A DNA stretch of 64,000 bases from Qingrenia yutianensis (GCF_014385105.1 NZ_JACRTE010000004.1:186001-250000); one strand, 5' to 3'. Shown: positions 37,098-44,468, counted from the first letter of the stretch. Translations and numbers: made by a program. Notes: generated from the letters alone by a model not told the origin.

Positions 37098-37736
37098 CTA
37101 TTTATAATATGAAACCGAAATTCCGTCGCCGATTGGCAAAATTGACGTTGTAAAACAGCCGTCGTTTGAAATTTCGTGCAAAAAATCGCGAAGATTTTTA
37201 ACAAGCGTCTTTTTGCGGAACGTTTCAAGCTCGTCCGACGCAACCATACCTTTGTAGAGCACATTGTCCGCAATCAGCACGCCGCCTTTTTTCAAAATCC
37301 GCTTTATGTCGGGCAGTGAGTGCAGATAAAGCGATTTGTTCGCGTCGAGAAAAACAACGTCAAACTGCTCGTTTGTGTTAAGAAGCACGTCCGCGCCGTC
37401 GCCCACGATAAGCTTGATTGAGGTGTTTTTCGCCTTTTTGAAGTTTTCACGCGCGATGCTTGCCGTGTCCGAGTCAAGCTCAACCGTGATGATTTTTCCG
37501 CCCTCTTTTAAATATTCCGAAAAAATCAGCGACGAATATCCTATTGCCGTGCCGATTTCGAGAATTTTTTCAGGGCGCAGAACCGACATAACAAAACGCA
37601 GAAAGTGCATTGTTTCCTTTTGAATAATCGGCACGTAATGCGCTTTCGCGTAGTCCTCCATTTCCTTTAAAAGGCCCGTGCTTTCGGGCAGGGTTTTGCA
37701 TATATAGTCGGTTATGTAATCGTAGCTTATGTTCAT
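37098..37736 (-). CDS. trmR: tRNA 5-hydroxyuridine methyltransferase (O-methyltransferase)
   Basis: Class I SAM-dependent O-methyltransferase of the family of B. subtilis YrrM/TrmR, which turns 5-hydroxyuridine 34 into 5-methoxyuridine in tRNA. SAM motif ILEIGTAIGYSS at about 58-69, DVVFLDANKSLY with the metal-binding Asp at about 126-137, and GGVLIADNVLYKGMV. 212 residues. It directly precedes trhP by 24 bases, as in Bacillus, which supports tRNA over a small-molecule substrate. Confidence 0.88.
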   Translation of the reverse strand: MNISYDYITDYICKTLPESTGLLKEMEDYAKAHYVPIIQKETMHFLRFVMSVLRPEKILEIGTAIGYSSLIFSEYLKEGGKIITVELDSDTASIARENFKKAKNTSIKLIVGDGADVLLNTNEQFDVVFLDANKSLYLHSLPDIKRILKKGGVLIADNVLYKGMVASDELETFRKKTLVKNLRDFLHEISNDGCFTTSILPIGDGISVSYYK

Positions 37737-37782
37737 TTTAAAATCAATCCTTGCAATTTGTGAAAAGATAATATATAATTAT

Positions 37783-37809
37783 ATTATAACACTTTTAACA
37801 AAATGTCAA
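37783..37809 (-). promoter_or_regulatory. Possible promoter of trmR-trhP
   Basis: Minus strand TTGACA (37809-37804) and TATAAT (37788-37783) with a short 15-bp spacer; TAATAT two bases on would give 17. Confidence 0.45.
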
Positions 37810-37837
37810 TTTTTTTGCCCCAAATTAACAAAAACAC

Positions 37838-37866
37838 TTGACAACCGCCATAAGTTATGATATAGT
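37838..37866 (+). promoter_or_regulatory. Promoter of rpmG-secE-nusG
   Basis: TTGACA (37838-37843), 17-bp spacer, TATAGT (37861-37866) with an extended -10 TG. The leader of about 90 bases contains ATGCT/AGCAT (37899-37915), a short hairpin. Confidence 0.85.
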
Positions 37867-37959
37867 TTTTATGCTGGCAATTAGGATGTCTTTTTTTTAT
37901 GCTTAAATTTAGCATTTCAAAGATATATGCCGCATTAGTATTAAGGAGGAGTTTTCACA

Positions 37960-38109
37960 ATGAGAACAAGAATTACATTGGCGTGCACAGAGTGCAAGCA
38001 GAGAAATTACAATACAATGAAAAATAAGAAAAACGACCCTGACAGATTGGAAATGAAAAAGTATTGCCGTTTCTGCAGAAAACACACTTTGCACAAAGAA
38101 ACAAAGTAG
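37960..38109 (+). CDS. rpmG: 50S ribosomal protein L33
   Basis: Small ribosomal protein of the large subunit, 49 residues, starting MRTRITLACTEC. It is the zinc-binding form: C9/C12 and C36/C39 make two CxxC pairs. ATG 37960 follows AAGGAGGAG. As usual in Bacillota it opens the run rpmG-secE-nusG-rplK-rplA-rplJ-rplL. No cysteine-free paralogue is in the window. Confidence 0.95.
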   Translation: MRTRITLACTECKQRNYNTMKNKKNDPDRLEMKKYCRFCRKHTLHKETK

Positions 38110-38156
38110 TATTTTACTTATTTCAGGCGTGAATTTTTAGATTTGAGGTGAATGTT

Positions 38157-38372
38157 ATGGCAGAGGCAGTTAACGAGAAAAAGGCTAAAATCAAAAAACC
38201 GTCAAAATTTTTCAAAGAGGTTAAGTCCGAGTTGAAAAAGGTTGTTTGGCCCTCGGGTAAACAGGTTATAAATAATACTCTCATTGTCCTTGCATTGGTA
38301 ATTTTAGTCGGATTGTTTATTTACGGTTTGGACTCGCTGTTCCAGTTTGGATTGTTCAAATTTATAAAATAG
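38157..38372 (+). CDS. secE: Preprotein translocase subunit SecE
   Basis: Essential small subunit of the SecYEG channel. 71 residues with a charged N-terminal part (EVKSELKKVVWPSGKQV, the family signature) and one transmembrane helix (about 43-62). I start at ATG 38157, five bases after GAGGTGA; the GTG at 38148 lies inside that site. It sits between rpmG and nusG. Confidence 0.95.
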   Translation: MAEAVNEKKAKIKKPSKFFKEVKSELKKVVWPSGKQVINNTLIVLALVILVGLFIYGLDSLFQFGLFKFIK

Positions 38373-38382
38373 ACGGAAGGAG

Positions 38383-38408
38383 AGCCGCATTAAATAAAGC
38401 GGCTTTTG
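38383..38408 (+). other. Hairpin between the nusG ribosome site and its start codon
   Basis: AGCCGC (38383-38388) pairs with GCGGCT (38399-38404) and is followed by TTTGTTT. The only good ribosome site, AAGGAGAG, is on its 5' side. It could be a weak terminator or bring the site close to the nusG start. Confidence 0.5.
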
Positions 38409-38415
38409 TTTGATT

Positions 38416-38934
38416 ATGCTCAATAATGCAAAATGGTACGTTGTTCACACCTATTCGGGTTATGAGAACAAGGTTAAAACAAATTTGGAAAAAATAATAG
38501 AAAACAGAGGTCTGGAGGAGCTTATTTCGGAGGTTGTTGTGCCTTTGGAAGAGGTTGTCGAAAAGAAAGACGACGTTGAAAAAACAGTTTCGCGAAAGGT
38601 TTTTCCCGGCTATGTGCTGATTAAGATGGTTATGACCGACGACACGTGGTATGTTATAAGAAACACCACCGGCGTTACGGGATTTGTAGGTCCCGGTTCA
38701 AAGCCCGTGCCCCTCTCCGAAGAAGAAGTTGAGGCGCTCGGCGTTGACAAAAAAGAAATCATAATCAACTTCAGCGCAGGCGACAGCGTTAAAATCGTCA
38801 AAGGGCCGTTTGCAAATCAAATCGGCGTTGTGGACGAGATTGACAAGTCTACCGGAAAGATTACCGTAAGCGTTGTTATGTTCGGCAGAAAAACCGCCTT
38901 GGAGCTTGACGCAGACCAGGTTGAGGAGCTTTAA
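38416..38934 (+). CDS. nusG: Transcription termination/antitermination protein NusG
   Basis: RNA polymerase-binding elongation factor linking transcription with translation and Rho. N-terminal NGN domain (AKWYVVHTYSGYENKVK, then FPGYVLIKMVMTDDTWYVIRNTTGVTGFVG) and C-terminal KOW domain (about 118-170, AGDSVKIVKGPFANQIGVVDEI). 172 residues from ATG 38416. The start has no Shine-Dalgarno sequence directly before it; AAGGAGAG lies about 32 bases upstream behind a hairpin. Confidence 0.96.
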   Translation: MLNNAKWYVVHTYSGYENKVKTNLEKIIENRGLEELISEVVVPLEEVVEKKDDVEKTVSRKVFPGYVLIKMVMTDDTWYVIRNTTGVTGFVGPGSKPVPLSEEEVEALGVDKKEIIINFSAGDSVKIVKGPFANQIGVVDEIDKSTGKITVSVVMFGRKTALELDADQVEEL

Positions 38935-38987
38935 TTTCTGGTTTTTGATAATCAAAAATCAAACTGTTTACTGCTTCGCTTTATATT

Positions 38988-39016
38988 TTGATAATATTCG
39001 GTTTTCCGATTATTAT
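38988..39016 (+). promoter_or_regulatory. Possible promoter of rplK operon
   Basis: TTGATA (38988-38993), 17-bp spacer, TATTAT (39011-39016). The predicted start near 39022 would cut into the L1-binding hairpin that begins at 39020, so either the start lies slightly upstream or the hairpin works on read-through RNA from nusG. Confidence 0.45.
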
Positions 39017-39019
39017 AGA

Positions 39020-39062
39020 GTGGGAGGAAAGGGTTTTTAACCCGAAATTTCCGCCATACCAC
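39020..39062 (+). promoter_or_regulatory. L1-binding leader hairpin before rplK
   Basis: GTGGGAGGAAA at 39020 folds with TTTCC and CCAC (ending 39062) around an inner GGGTTTTTAACCC. GTGGGAGG...ACCAC mimics the 23S rRNA site of ribosomal protein L1, the feedback regulator of L11-L1 mRNA. Confidence 0.75.
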
Positions 39063-39086
39063 ATTTTTGTAAGGAGGTGTTCTTAA

Positions 39087-39512
39087 ATGGCACAGAAAGT
39101 TACAGGTTACATTAAATTACAGATTGGCGCAGGTAAGGCTACACCGGCTCCCCCGGTAGGTCCTGCATTGGGTCAGCACGGCGTTAACATTATGCAGTTC
39201 TGTAAAGAGTTCAATGAAAAAACAGCTAAAGATGCAGGTCTTATTATCCCGGTTGTTATCACGGTATATCAGGACAGATCTTTCTCGTTTATCACAAAAA
39301 CTCCCCCTGCTGCGGTTCTTCTTAAGAAGGCTTGCAAAATCGAAAGCGGTTCGGGCGTTCCCAACAAGACAAAGGTTGCTAAAATCAGCAAAGACGCTCT
39401 GAAAGAAATTGCAGAGAAGAAGATGCCTGATTTAAACGCGGCTTCTGTTGAATCGGCTATGAGTATGATTGCCGGTACTGCAAGAAGTATGGGCATCACG
39501 GTTGAAGACTGA
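39087..39512 (+). CDS. rplK: 50S ribosomal protein L11
   Basis: Ribosomal protein of the GTPase-associated centre, 141 residues. Signature segments: LQIGAGKATPAPPVGPALGQHGVNIMQFC and the C-terminal rRNA-binding domain ending SMGITVED. Start ATG 39087 behind AAGGAGGTG. It is followed by rplA after a second L1-binding hairpin. Confidence 0.98.
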   Translation: MAQKVTGYIKLQIGAGKATPAPPVGPALGQHGVNIMQFCKEFNEKTAKDAGLIIPVVITVYQDRSFSFITKTPPAAVLLKKACKIESGSGVPNKTKVAKISKDALKEIAEKKMPDLNAASVESAMSMIAGTARSMGITVED

Positions 39513-39528
39513 TTGTCTTGTTAAAAAC

Positions 39529-39558
39529 GTGGGAGGAATTGATTTTCCGATTAACCAC
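39529..39558 (+). promoter_or_regulatory. Second L1-binding hairpin, before rplA
   Basis: GTGGGAGGAA (39529-39538) folds with TTCC and CCAC (39555-39558). It has the same GTGGGAGG/AACCAC pattern as the site before rplK and ends just before the rplA ribosome site, suiting translational repression by L1. Confidence 0.75.
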
Positions 39559-39575
39559 TAAAAGGAGGAAGAAAA

Positions 39576-40268
39576 GTGCATAAAGGCAAAAAATATCTTG
39601 AAAGTTCAAAATTGATTGAAAAATTAAAATTGTATGACACAGATGAGGCTTTTGACGTTGTTGTTAAAACCGCAAAAGCTAAATTTGACGAAACAGTTGA
39701 AGCACACATCAGACTCGGCGTTGACTCGCGTCACGCAGACCAGCAGGTCCGCGGTGCGGTTGTTCTTCCGCACGGAACGGGTAAAACAATCAGAGTTTTG
39801 GTGTTCGCTAAAGGCGATAATGTAAAAATCGCTGAAGATGCAGGCGCTGATTATGTCGGCGGCGAAGAGCTTGTTCAGAAAATTCAGGGCGAGAACTGGT
39901 TTGAATTTGATGTTGTTGTTGCAACTCCCGATATGATGGGCGTTGTAGGACGTATCGGTAGAGTTTTGGGACCTAAAGGTCTTATGCCTAACCCCAAAGC
40001 AGGTACTGTTACACCCGACGTTGCAAAAGCAATCAAAGACATCAAAGCCGGTAAAATCGAGTACCGTCTTGATAAAACAAACATCATTCACTGCCCGATC
40101 GGAAAAGCTTCGTTCGGCGCACAGAAACTTGCCGAAAACTTCAATACGCTTATGGGCGCGGTTATCAAAGCTAAACCGGCCGCTGCAAAAGGTCAGTACA
40201 TCAAATCGGTTGCGGTTGCGTCCACAATGGGCCCCGGCGTTAAAATTAACCCCGCAAAATTAGGTTAA
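39576..40268 (+). CDS. rplA: 50S ribosomal protein L1
   Basis: Primary rRNA-binding protein of the L1 stalk and translational repressor of its own mRNA. 230 residues with ADQQVRGAVVLPHGTGKTIRVLVFAKG, the loop MMGVVGRIGRVLGPKGLMPNPKAGTV and a typical end TMGPGVKINPAKLG. Start GTG 39576 follows AAAGGAGGAAG. Two L1-binding hairpins nearby make feedback control likely. Confidence 0.98.
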   Translation: MHKGKKYLESSKLIEKLKLYDTDEAFDVVVKTAKAKFDETVEAHIRLGVDSRHADQQVRGAVVLPHGTGKTIRVLVFAKGDNVKIAEDAGADYVGGEELVQKIQGENWFEFDVVVATPDMMGVVGRIGRVLGPKGLMPNPKAGTVTPDVAKAIKDIKAGKIEYRLDKTNIIHCPIGKASFGAQKLAENFNTLMGAVIKAKPAAAKGQYIKSVAVASTMGPGVKINPAKLG

Positions 40269-40282
40269 TTTTTCAAAAAGGG

Positions 40283-40311
40283 TTGACAAAAGTTTCAATT
40301 TGTGATATAAA
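40283..40311 (+). promoter_or_regulatory. Promoter of rplJ-rplL
   Basis: TTGACA (40283-40288), 17-bp spacer, TATAAA (40306-40311) with extended TGA. Confidence 0.88.
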
Positions 40312-40317
40312 ATAAAA

Positions 40318-40430
40318 GGTATCCACAGACAGCAGGTGCATTTTTGCTTAATTTCCTGCCGAGGATTTAATTTTAACATACGTTATTATTGGGTTTCTCG
40401 CGTGTCTGTGCGGGAAACCTTTTTGTTTAT
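40318..40430 (+). promoter_or_regulatory. Ribosomal protein L10 leader with terminator
   Basis: Matches the L10 leader plan: CACAGACA (40324-40331), AGCAGG pairing with CCTGC, the conserved CTTAATTTCCTGCCGAGG block (40347-40364), and TGTCTGTG (40403-40410), the exact complement of CACAGACA. An intrinsic terminator GGTTTCTCGC/GCGGGAAACC (40392-40419) plus TTTTT has TGTCTGTG in its loop and 3' arm, so the closing helix and the terminator compete. Binding of L10 or L10(L12)4 to this RNA would set read-through. Confidence 0.85.
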
Positions 40431-40451
40431 ACTATTCGGGAGGTGAAAGTT

Positions 40452-41066
40452 ATGCCAAGTTCAAAAGTTTTGGAATCTAAAAAACAAATCGTTGCCGAGA
40501 TGATAGAAAAACTTAAAACTGCCCAGGCAGGTGTTTTGGTTGACTATTGCGGTTTGACGGTTGAGGAGGACACAGACCTCCGTAATAAACTCCGTGCGGC
40601 AGGCGTTGAGTACAAAGTTGTTAAAAACACTCTTACACGTTTTGCGGCTAAAGAGGTTGGTTTTGATGAGTTGGACGCTGTTTTAAACGGTCCTACATCT
40701 CTTGCAGTAAGCTATGATGACCCCGTTGCTCCGGCAAAGGTTATTGCGGATTTTGCAAAAGATAACGAAAAACTCGAAATCAAATCGGGATTTTTGGACG
40801 GTAAGGTTATTTCTTTGGACGAAATCAATCAGCTTGCTAAAACTCCGTCTAAAGACGTTCTTATCGCAAAAATTATGGGCAGCTTGAATTCGCCTATCTC
40901 CGCTTTGGCAAGAACCTTGCAGGCTATTGTCGATAACGGCGTGGAATTGAGCGAGATTGAAGCACCGAAAAAAGAAGAAACTGCTGAAGAAACCGCTCCG
41001 GCGGCTGAAGAAGCACCCAAAGCAGAAGAAGCTGCACCCGCAGAGGAAGCTCCCGCTGCTGAATAA
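40452..41066 (+). CDS. rplJ: 50S ribosomal protein L10
   Basis: Stalk base protein that carries L7/L12 dimers and represses its own operon through the leader. 204 residues from ATG 40452 behind GGGAGGTGA; the frame is open further upstream across the leader. The core is typical (AGVLVDYCGLTVEEDTDLR, VVKNTLTRFAA). Beyond the usual end (about 170) a tail of alternating Glu, Ala and Pro runs to residue 204. Confidence 0.97.
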   Translation: MPSSKVLESKKQIVAEMIEKLKTAQAGVLVDYCGLTVEEDTDLRNKLRAAGVEYKVVKNTLTRFAAKEVGFDELDAVLNGPTSLAVSYDDPVAPAKVIADFAKDNEKLEIKSGFLDGKVISLDEINQLAKTPSKDVLIAKIMGSLNSPISALARTLQAIVDNGVELSEIEAPKKEETAEETAPAAEEAPKAEEAAPAEEAPAAE

Positions 41067-41110
41067 TTGTTGAAATTTAATTTTATTATTATTTGAGGAG
41101 GTACATTATA

Positions 41111-41482
41111 ATGAGTAAAGTAGAACAGATTCTTGCTGATATTAAAGAATTAAAATTGCTCGAAGTTGCAGAATTAGTAAAAATGATGGAAGAAGAGTTG
41201 GGCGTTAGTGCTGCTGCTCCCGTAGCGGTTGCAGCTGTTGGCGGCGCTGAAGGCGGTGCTGCTGCTGAAAAAACAGAGTTTGACGTTGTTTTGGCAGATG
41301 CAGGTGCTGCAAAACTTAAAGTTGTTAAGGTTGTAAGAGAAATCACAGGTCTTGGTCTCAAAGAAGCTAAAGATATGGTTGACGGCGCACCCAAAACAAT
41401 TAAAGAAGGCGCAAACAAAGAAGACGCTGAAAAATTCAAAGCACAGCTCGAAGAGGTCGGCGCTAAAGTTGAATTGAAATAA
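41111..41482 (+). CDS. rplL: 50S ribosomal protein L7/L12
   Basis: Stalk protein that recruits translation factors, 123 residues. N-terminal dimer helix (SKVEQILADIKELKLLEVAELVK), Ala/Gly-rich hinge (about 35-55) and C-terminal domain with KLKVVKVVREITGLGLKEAKDMVDGAPK. ATG 41111 follows GAGGAGGTAC; earlier in-frame ATGs overlap that site. The last gene of the ribosomal run, followed by a strong terminator. Confidence 0.98.
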   Translation: MSKVEQILADIKELKLLEVAELVKMMEEELGVSAAAPVAVAAVGGAEGGAAAEKTEFDVVLADAGAAKLKVVKVVREITGLGLKEAKDMVDGAPKTIKEGANKEDAEKFKAQLEEVGAKVELK

Positions 41483-41503
41483 TTTAACTTTCACCGAAAA
41501 TAT

Positions 41504-41536
41504 AACCGTCTTGCAGATGCAAGACGGTTGTTTTTG
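41504..41536 (+). terminator. Terminator of rplJ-rplL
   Basis: AACCGTCTTGCA (41504-41515) and TGCAAGACGGTT (41518-41529), 12 pairs, then GTTTTTGT. Confidence 0.92.
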
Positions 41537-41542
41537 TATATA

Positions 41543-41575
41543 TTGTCAACCTAAATATAAAATATAGGTTGACAA
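41543..41575 (+). promoter_or_regulatory. BirA (biotin repressor) operator
   Basis: TTGTCAACC, 15 bases, GGTTGACAA: a perfect inverted repeat matching the BirA operator WTGTNAACC-N15-GGTTNACAW. Its right arm overlaps the bioY -35 box. Confidence 0.93.
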
Positions 41576-41597
41576 CTATGCGAATACGATGTATAAT
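41569..41597 (+). promoter_or_regulatory. Promoter of bioY
   Basis: Consensus TTGACA (41569-41574), 17-bp spacer, TATAAT (41592-41597). Confidence 0.92.
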
Positions 41598-41648
41598 CGG
41601 TATTGGTAATATGCAAAAATCAACCAAACTAAAAAACGAGGTGCAAAA

Positions 41649-42173
41649 ATGCAAAACAGTAAAACAAAAAACATAATATTTACGGGACTTTTTGCGGCGA
41701 TACTTTGCGTATGCTCGCAGATTTCGATTCCCACGCCGTTCGGAATACCGTTCACACTGCAAACGTTTGGCGTCGCACTCTGCGGATACATACTCGGCGC
41801 TAAACGCGGTGCGCTTACCGTTCTTGTATACGTCTTGCTCGGCGCGGTGGGATTGCCCGTTTTTGCAGGGTTTATCGGCGGATTTCAAAAGCTTTTCGGC
41901 GCGACGGGCGGATTTATTTTCGGTTTCTTTGCCGCGTCGGCGCTCTGCGGACTCGGTACGGATAAAAAAGCGGTTACCGGCATAATTTTAGGCGTTTTTG
42001 GAATTTTAATCTGCCATTTTTGCGGAGTTTTGCAGTATTCGCTCGTTACGTCAAACCCGTTCATAAGCTCGTTTCTCACCGTTTCGGGAATGTTTTTGGT
42101 AAAAGACATAATCAGCGTTATTTTGGCGTATTTCATCGCGCTCCCCATAAAAAAGGCGGTTTCAAGATTTTAG
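41649..42173 (+). CDS. bioY: Biotin transporter substrate-binding subunit BioY
   Basis: Membrane S-component of the energy-coupling-factor biotin importer, 174 residues with about six helices. Signature segments: IPTPFGIPFTLQTFGVALCGYILG and AVGLPVFAGFIGGFQKLFGATGGFIFGF. No EcfA/EcfT genes are adjacent, so it probably uses a shared ECF module encoded elsewhere. The BirA operator over its promoter predicts repression when biotin is plentiful. Start behind GAGGTG. Confidence 0.96.
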   Translation: MQNSKTKNIIFTGLFAAILCVCSQISIPTPFGIPFTLQTFGVALCGYILGAKRGALTVLVYVLLGAVGLPVFAGFIGGFQKLFGATGGFIFGFFAASALCGLGTDKKAVTGIILGVFGILICHFCGVLQYSLVTSNPFISSFLTVSGMFLVKDIISVILAYFIALPIKKAVSRF

Positions 42174-42175
42174 AG

Positions 42176-42204
42176 TTGACAAATTTCGCTCCGAATGGTA
42201 TAAT
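42176..42204 (+). promoter_or_regulatory. Promoter of the GNAT gene
   Basis: Consensus TTGACA (42176-42181), 17-bp spacer, TATAAT (42199-42204), immediately after the bioY stop. No terminator separates bioY from it. Confidence 0.9.
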
Positions 42205-42237
42205 ATGCGAAATATAGACCGAACGGAGGACGGAAAA

Positions 42238-42765
42238 ATGCTTATACGAAAGGGAAAAACCGGCGACATAAAAAGAGTTGCCGAGATATATGACAACATC
42301 ATCACCGAGGAGGAAAACGGCAGGGCGAACGTCGGCTGGGTGAGGGGAGTTTATCCCACCGAGCAGACCGCTTTGGACGCGCTCAACGCGGACGAGCTGT
42401 TCGTTATGGAGGACAACGGCGTGATTGTCGCGGCGGCGAAAATCAACAAAATTCAGGTGCCCGAATACGCCGACGCCGACTGGAAACGCAAGGACGCACC
42501 CGACGGTAAAATTATGGTTTTGCATACACTTGTTGTTGACCCGTCCGCGTCGGGAAAAGGTTACGGTTCGGCATTTGTGAAGTTTTATGAGAATTTTGCG
42601 CTCGATAACGGTTGTCCGTTTTTGCGTATGGACACCAACGAAAAAAACAAAAGCGCGCGCAGGCTTTACGCAAAGCTCGGCTATGACGAAGTCGGAATTG
42701 TTCCGTGCAATTTCAACGGAATTGAGAGCGTCGGACTGGTTTGCCTTGAAAAGACACTTCAATAA
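42238..42765 (+). CDS. GNAT family N-acetyltransferase
   Basis: Acetyl-CoA-dependent acyltransferase, 175 residues. The acetyl-CoA loop appears as LVVDPSASGKGYGSAFVKFY, followed by RMDTNEKNKSARRLYAKLGYDEVG, the usual motif B region. Substrate cannot be told from sequence. I start at ATG 42238, behind GAACGGAGGAC; the frame extends into the promoter. It has its own consensus promoter and no operon partner. Confidence 0.88.
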   Translation: MLIRKGKTGDIKRVAEIYDNIITEEENGRANVGWVRGVYPTEQTALDALNADELFVMEDNGVIVAAAKINKIQVPEYADADWKRKDAPDGKIMVLHTLVVDPSASGKGYGSAFVKFYENFALDNGCPFLRMDTNEKNKSARRLYAKLGYDEVGIVPCNFNGIESVGLVCLEKTLQ

Positions 42766-42817
42766 TATTAAAATATTGATATTTTATTAAAAATATTGAC
42801 TATTTCCGGAAAATAAC

Positions 42818-42846
42818 TTTACTTTGCGCGTTTTCGGTGTTATAAT
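42818..42846 (+). promoter_or_regulatory. Promoter of the SGNH hydrolase gene
   Basis: TTTACT (42818-42823), 17-bp spacer, TATAAT (42841-42846), giving a leader of about 85 bases. Confidence 0.8.
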
Positions 42847-42939
42847 AGCGATAGTTTTTATCGAATTGTTGTCTTATTATGACACATTCATATGATTGTG
42901 TTATAAAAGGACAAGAAAATCGCAAAGGAGTATTAAAAA

Positions 42940-43599
42940 ATGGAACTTAAAGGAAAAATTGTAAATTTTTTAGGTGACAGCATCACTGCGGGCGCAGGTG
43001 CAACCTGCAATGAAAATTGCTTTTGCAGTGTTCTTGAAAAAGAATTTGAATTAAAAAGCGCGAATAATTACGGTATCGGCGGCACAAGAATTGCGCGTCA
43101 GATTGTGGCGAGCAAAATATCCAAAATGGACAAGTATTTTGCGTCGCGAATTGAAGAAATGGACGAAAATGCGGACGCGGTGGTTGTTTTCGGCGGAACG
43201 AACGATTTCGGTCACGGTGACGCGCCCATCGGCTCGTTTGATGACAGAACTCCCGACACGTTCTACGGTGCGTGCCACGACCTTTTTACAAGGCTTATCG
43301 AAAAATTCAGCGATGTGCCGATTGTTGTTGTAACTCCGCTCCACCGCACAAATGAGGATAATCCGCGCGGTGACGGTGACAAAGCGTACAACTACGGTGT
43401 GCTTAAAGATTATGTTGATATAATTTTGGAGGTTGCAAGATACTATTCTCTGCCCGTCTGTGACTTGTTTGCACACTCGGGACTTCAGCCGAAAATACCG
43501 GTTATCAATGAAAAATACTACAAGGACGGACTTCACCCCAACGACCGCGGACACGCTTATGTTGCGGACAAAATCGGAAAATTTTTGCTTACGTTATAA
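42940..43599 (+). CDS. SGNH/GDSL family hydrolase
   Basis: Esterase-type hydrolase, 219 residues, with no signal peptide. Block I GDSITAG (Ser at about 14), block II Gly in NYGIGGTRI, block III GGTNDFGHGD (Asn) and block V DGLHPNDRGH (Asp/His) supply the full SGNH set. It probably deacylates a carbohydrate or lipid; the substrate is unknown. Start ATG 42940 behind AAAGGAG. It stands alone, converging on tyrA with a shared terminator. Confidence 0.9.
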   Translation: MELKGKIVNFLGDSITAGAGATCNENCFCSVLEKEFELKSANNYGIGGTRIARQIVASKISKMDKYFASRIEEMDENADAVVVFGGTNDFGHGDAPIGSFDDRTPDTFYGACHDLFTRLIEKFSDVPIVVVTPLHRTNEDNPRGDGDKAYNYGVLKDYVDIILEVARYYSLPVCDLFAHSGLQPKIPVINEKYYKDGLHPNDRGHAYVADKIGKFLLTL

Positions 43600-43606
43600 A
43601 AAAGAA

Positions 43607-43647
43607 GAACGCAGACAAGATAATTTTATCTTTCTGCGTTCGTTTTT
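43607..43647 (+). terminator. Terminator of the SGNH gene, overlapping the end of tyrA
   Basis: GAACGCAGA (43607-43615) and TCTGCGTTC (43633-43641) enclose a second AAGATA/TATCTT stem, then TTTTTT. The tyrA stop (43626) lies inside it. Confidence 0.85.
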
Positions 43648-44459
43648 TCTTTCAGCTCTCTGCCGTCCTTCAAAAGAGATTTTAACTTTTCTTTGTCGCC
43701 GTTTTCCATAGCGGTTTTGTATTCTTCAAGATGATTTATAATCGTCTGAATTTCCGTGCAAAGGCTTTCTTTGTTCATCATAAAAAGCTCGGTCCACATA
43801 TTTTCGTTAAGGTACGCAACGCGCGTCATATCAAGAAAACTGCCTGCCGAAAATCCGCATTGCAAAAGGGCGGTAGGGCTTTTAATATACGCGTTTGACA
43901 CCACGTGCGCAAGCTGTGAGGTAAAGGCAATAATTTCGTCGTGTTTTTTCGCCGTCGTAACCACAATGCTTTTAAAACGGCAGTCTTTCGCGATTTGTTT
44001 GAGCGGTGAAATGTCAGCGCCGTTTTTCGGCTCGGCAATGATGAAATATGCGTTTTCAAAAAGGTTGTCCACTGCGTAGTCAAACCCCGAAAACTCACGC
44101 CCTGCCATAGGGTGTATGCCGACGTAATTTATACCGTTTTGAATCAGCAAATCTTCAACCGCGTCGGCAATGCTCTGCTTAACACCGCAAACGTCGCTCA
44201 CAATCGCGCCTTTTTTAAAGTTACTAACGTTCGATTTTATAAATTCAATGGTTTTTACAGGGTGCAGACACACAAAAACCACGTCGAGATTTTTAAGGGC
44301 GTCCATACTTTCCATAAAGCGCGCGTGTGTGGAATTTTCAACTTTTTTCACCGTGTCGGGGTCAGTATCAAAAAAGTGTATGTTATGCGCTGCATTCTTA
44401 TCGAGCGATTTGATAAGCGAACCGCCGATAAGTCCGCAGCCGATAAAGCCAATGTCCAT
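43626..44459 (-). CDS. tyrA: Prephenate dehydrogenase
   Basis: NAD(P)-dependent enzyme converting prephenate to 4-hydroxyphenylpyruvate for tyrosine. Rossmann motif GFIGCGLIGGSL at residues 4-15; GIHPMAGREFSGFDYA holds the prephenate-binding histidine region; the C-terminal helical domain has FTSQLAHVVSNAY. 277 residues, no ACT domain or chorismate mutase fusion. It follows aroF by 9 bases on the minus strand, so both lie under the leader-peptide attenuator. Confidence 0.94.
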   Translation of the reverse strand: MDIGFIGCGLIGGSLIKSLDKNAAHNIHFFDTDPDTVKKVENSTHARFMESMDALKNLDVVFVCLHPVKTIEFIKSNVSNFKKGAIVSDVCGVKQSIADAVEDLLIQNGINYVGIHPMAGREFSGFDYAVDNLFENAYFIIAEPKNGADISPLKQIAKDCRFKSIVVTTAKKHDEIIAFTSQLAHVVSNAYIKSPTALLQCGFSAGSFLDMTRVAYLNENMWTELFMMNKESLCTEIQTIINHLEEYKTAMENGDKEKLKSLLKDGRELKEKTNAER

Positions 44460-44468
44460 TTTTTCCTC

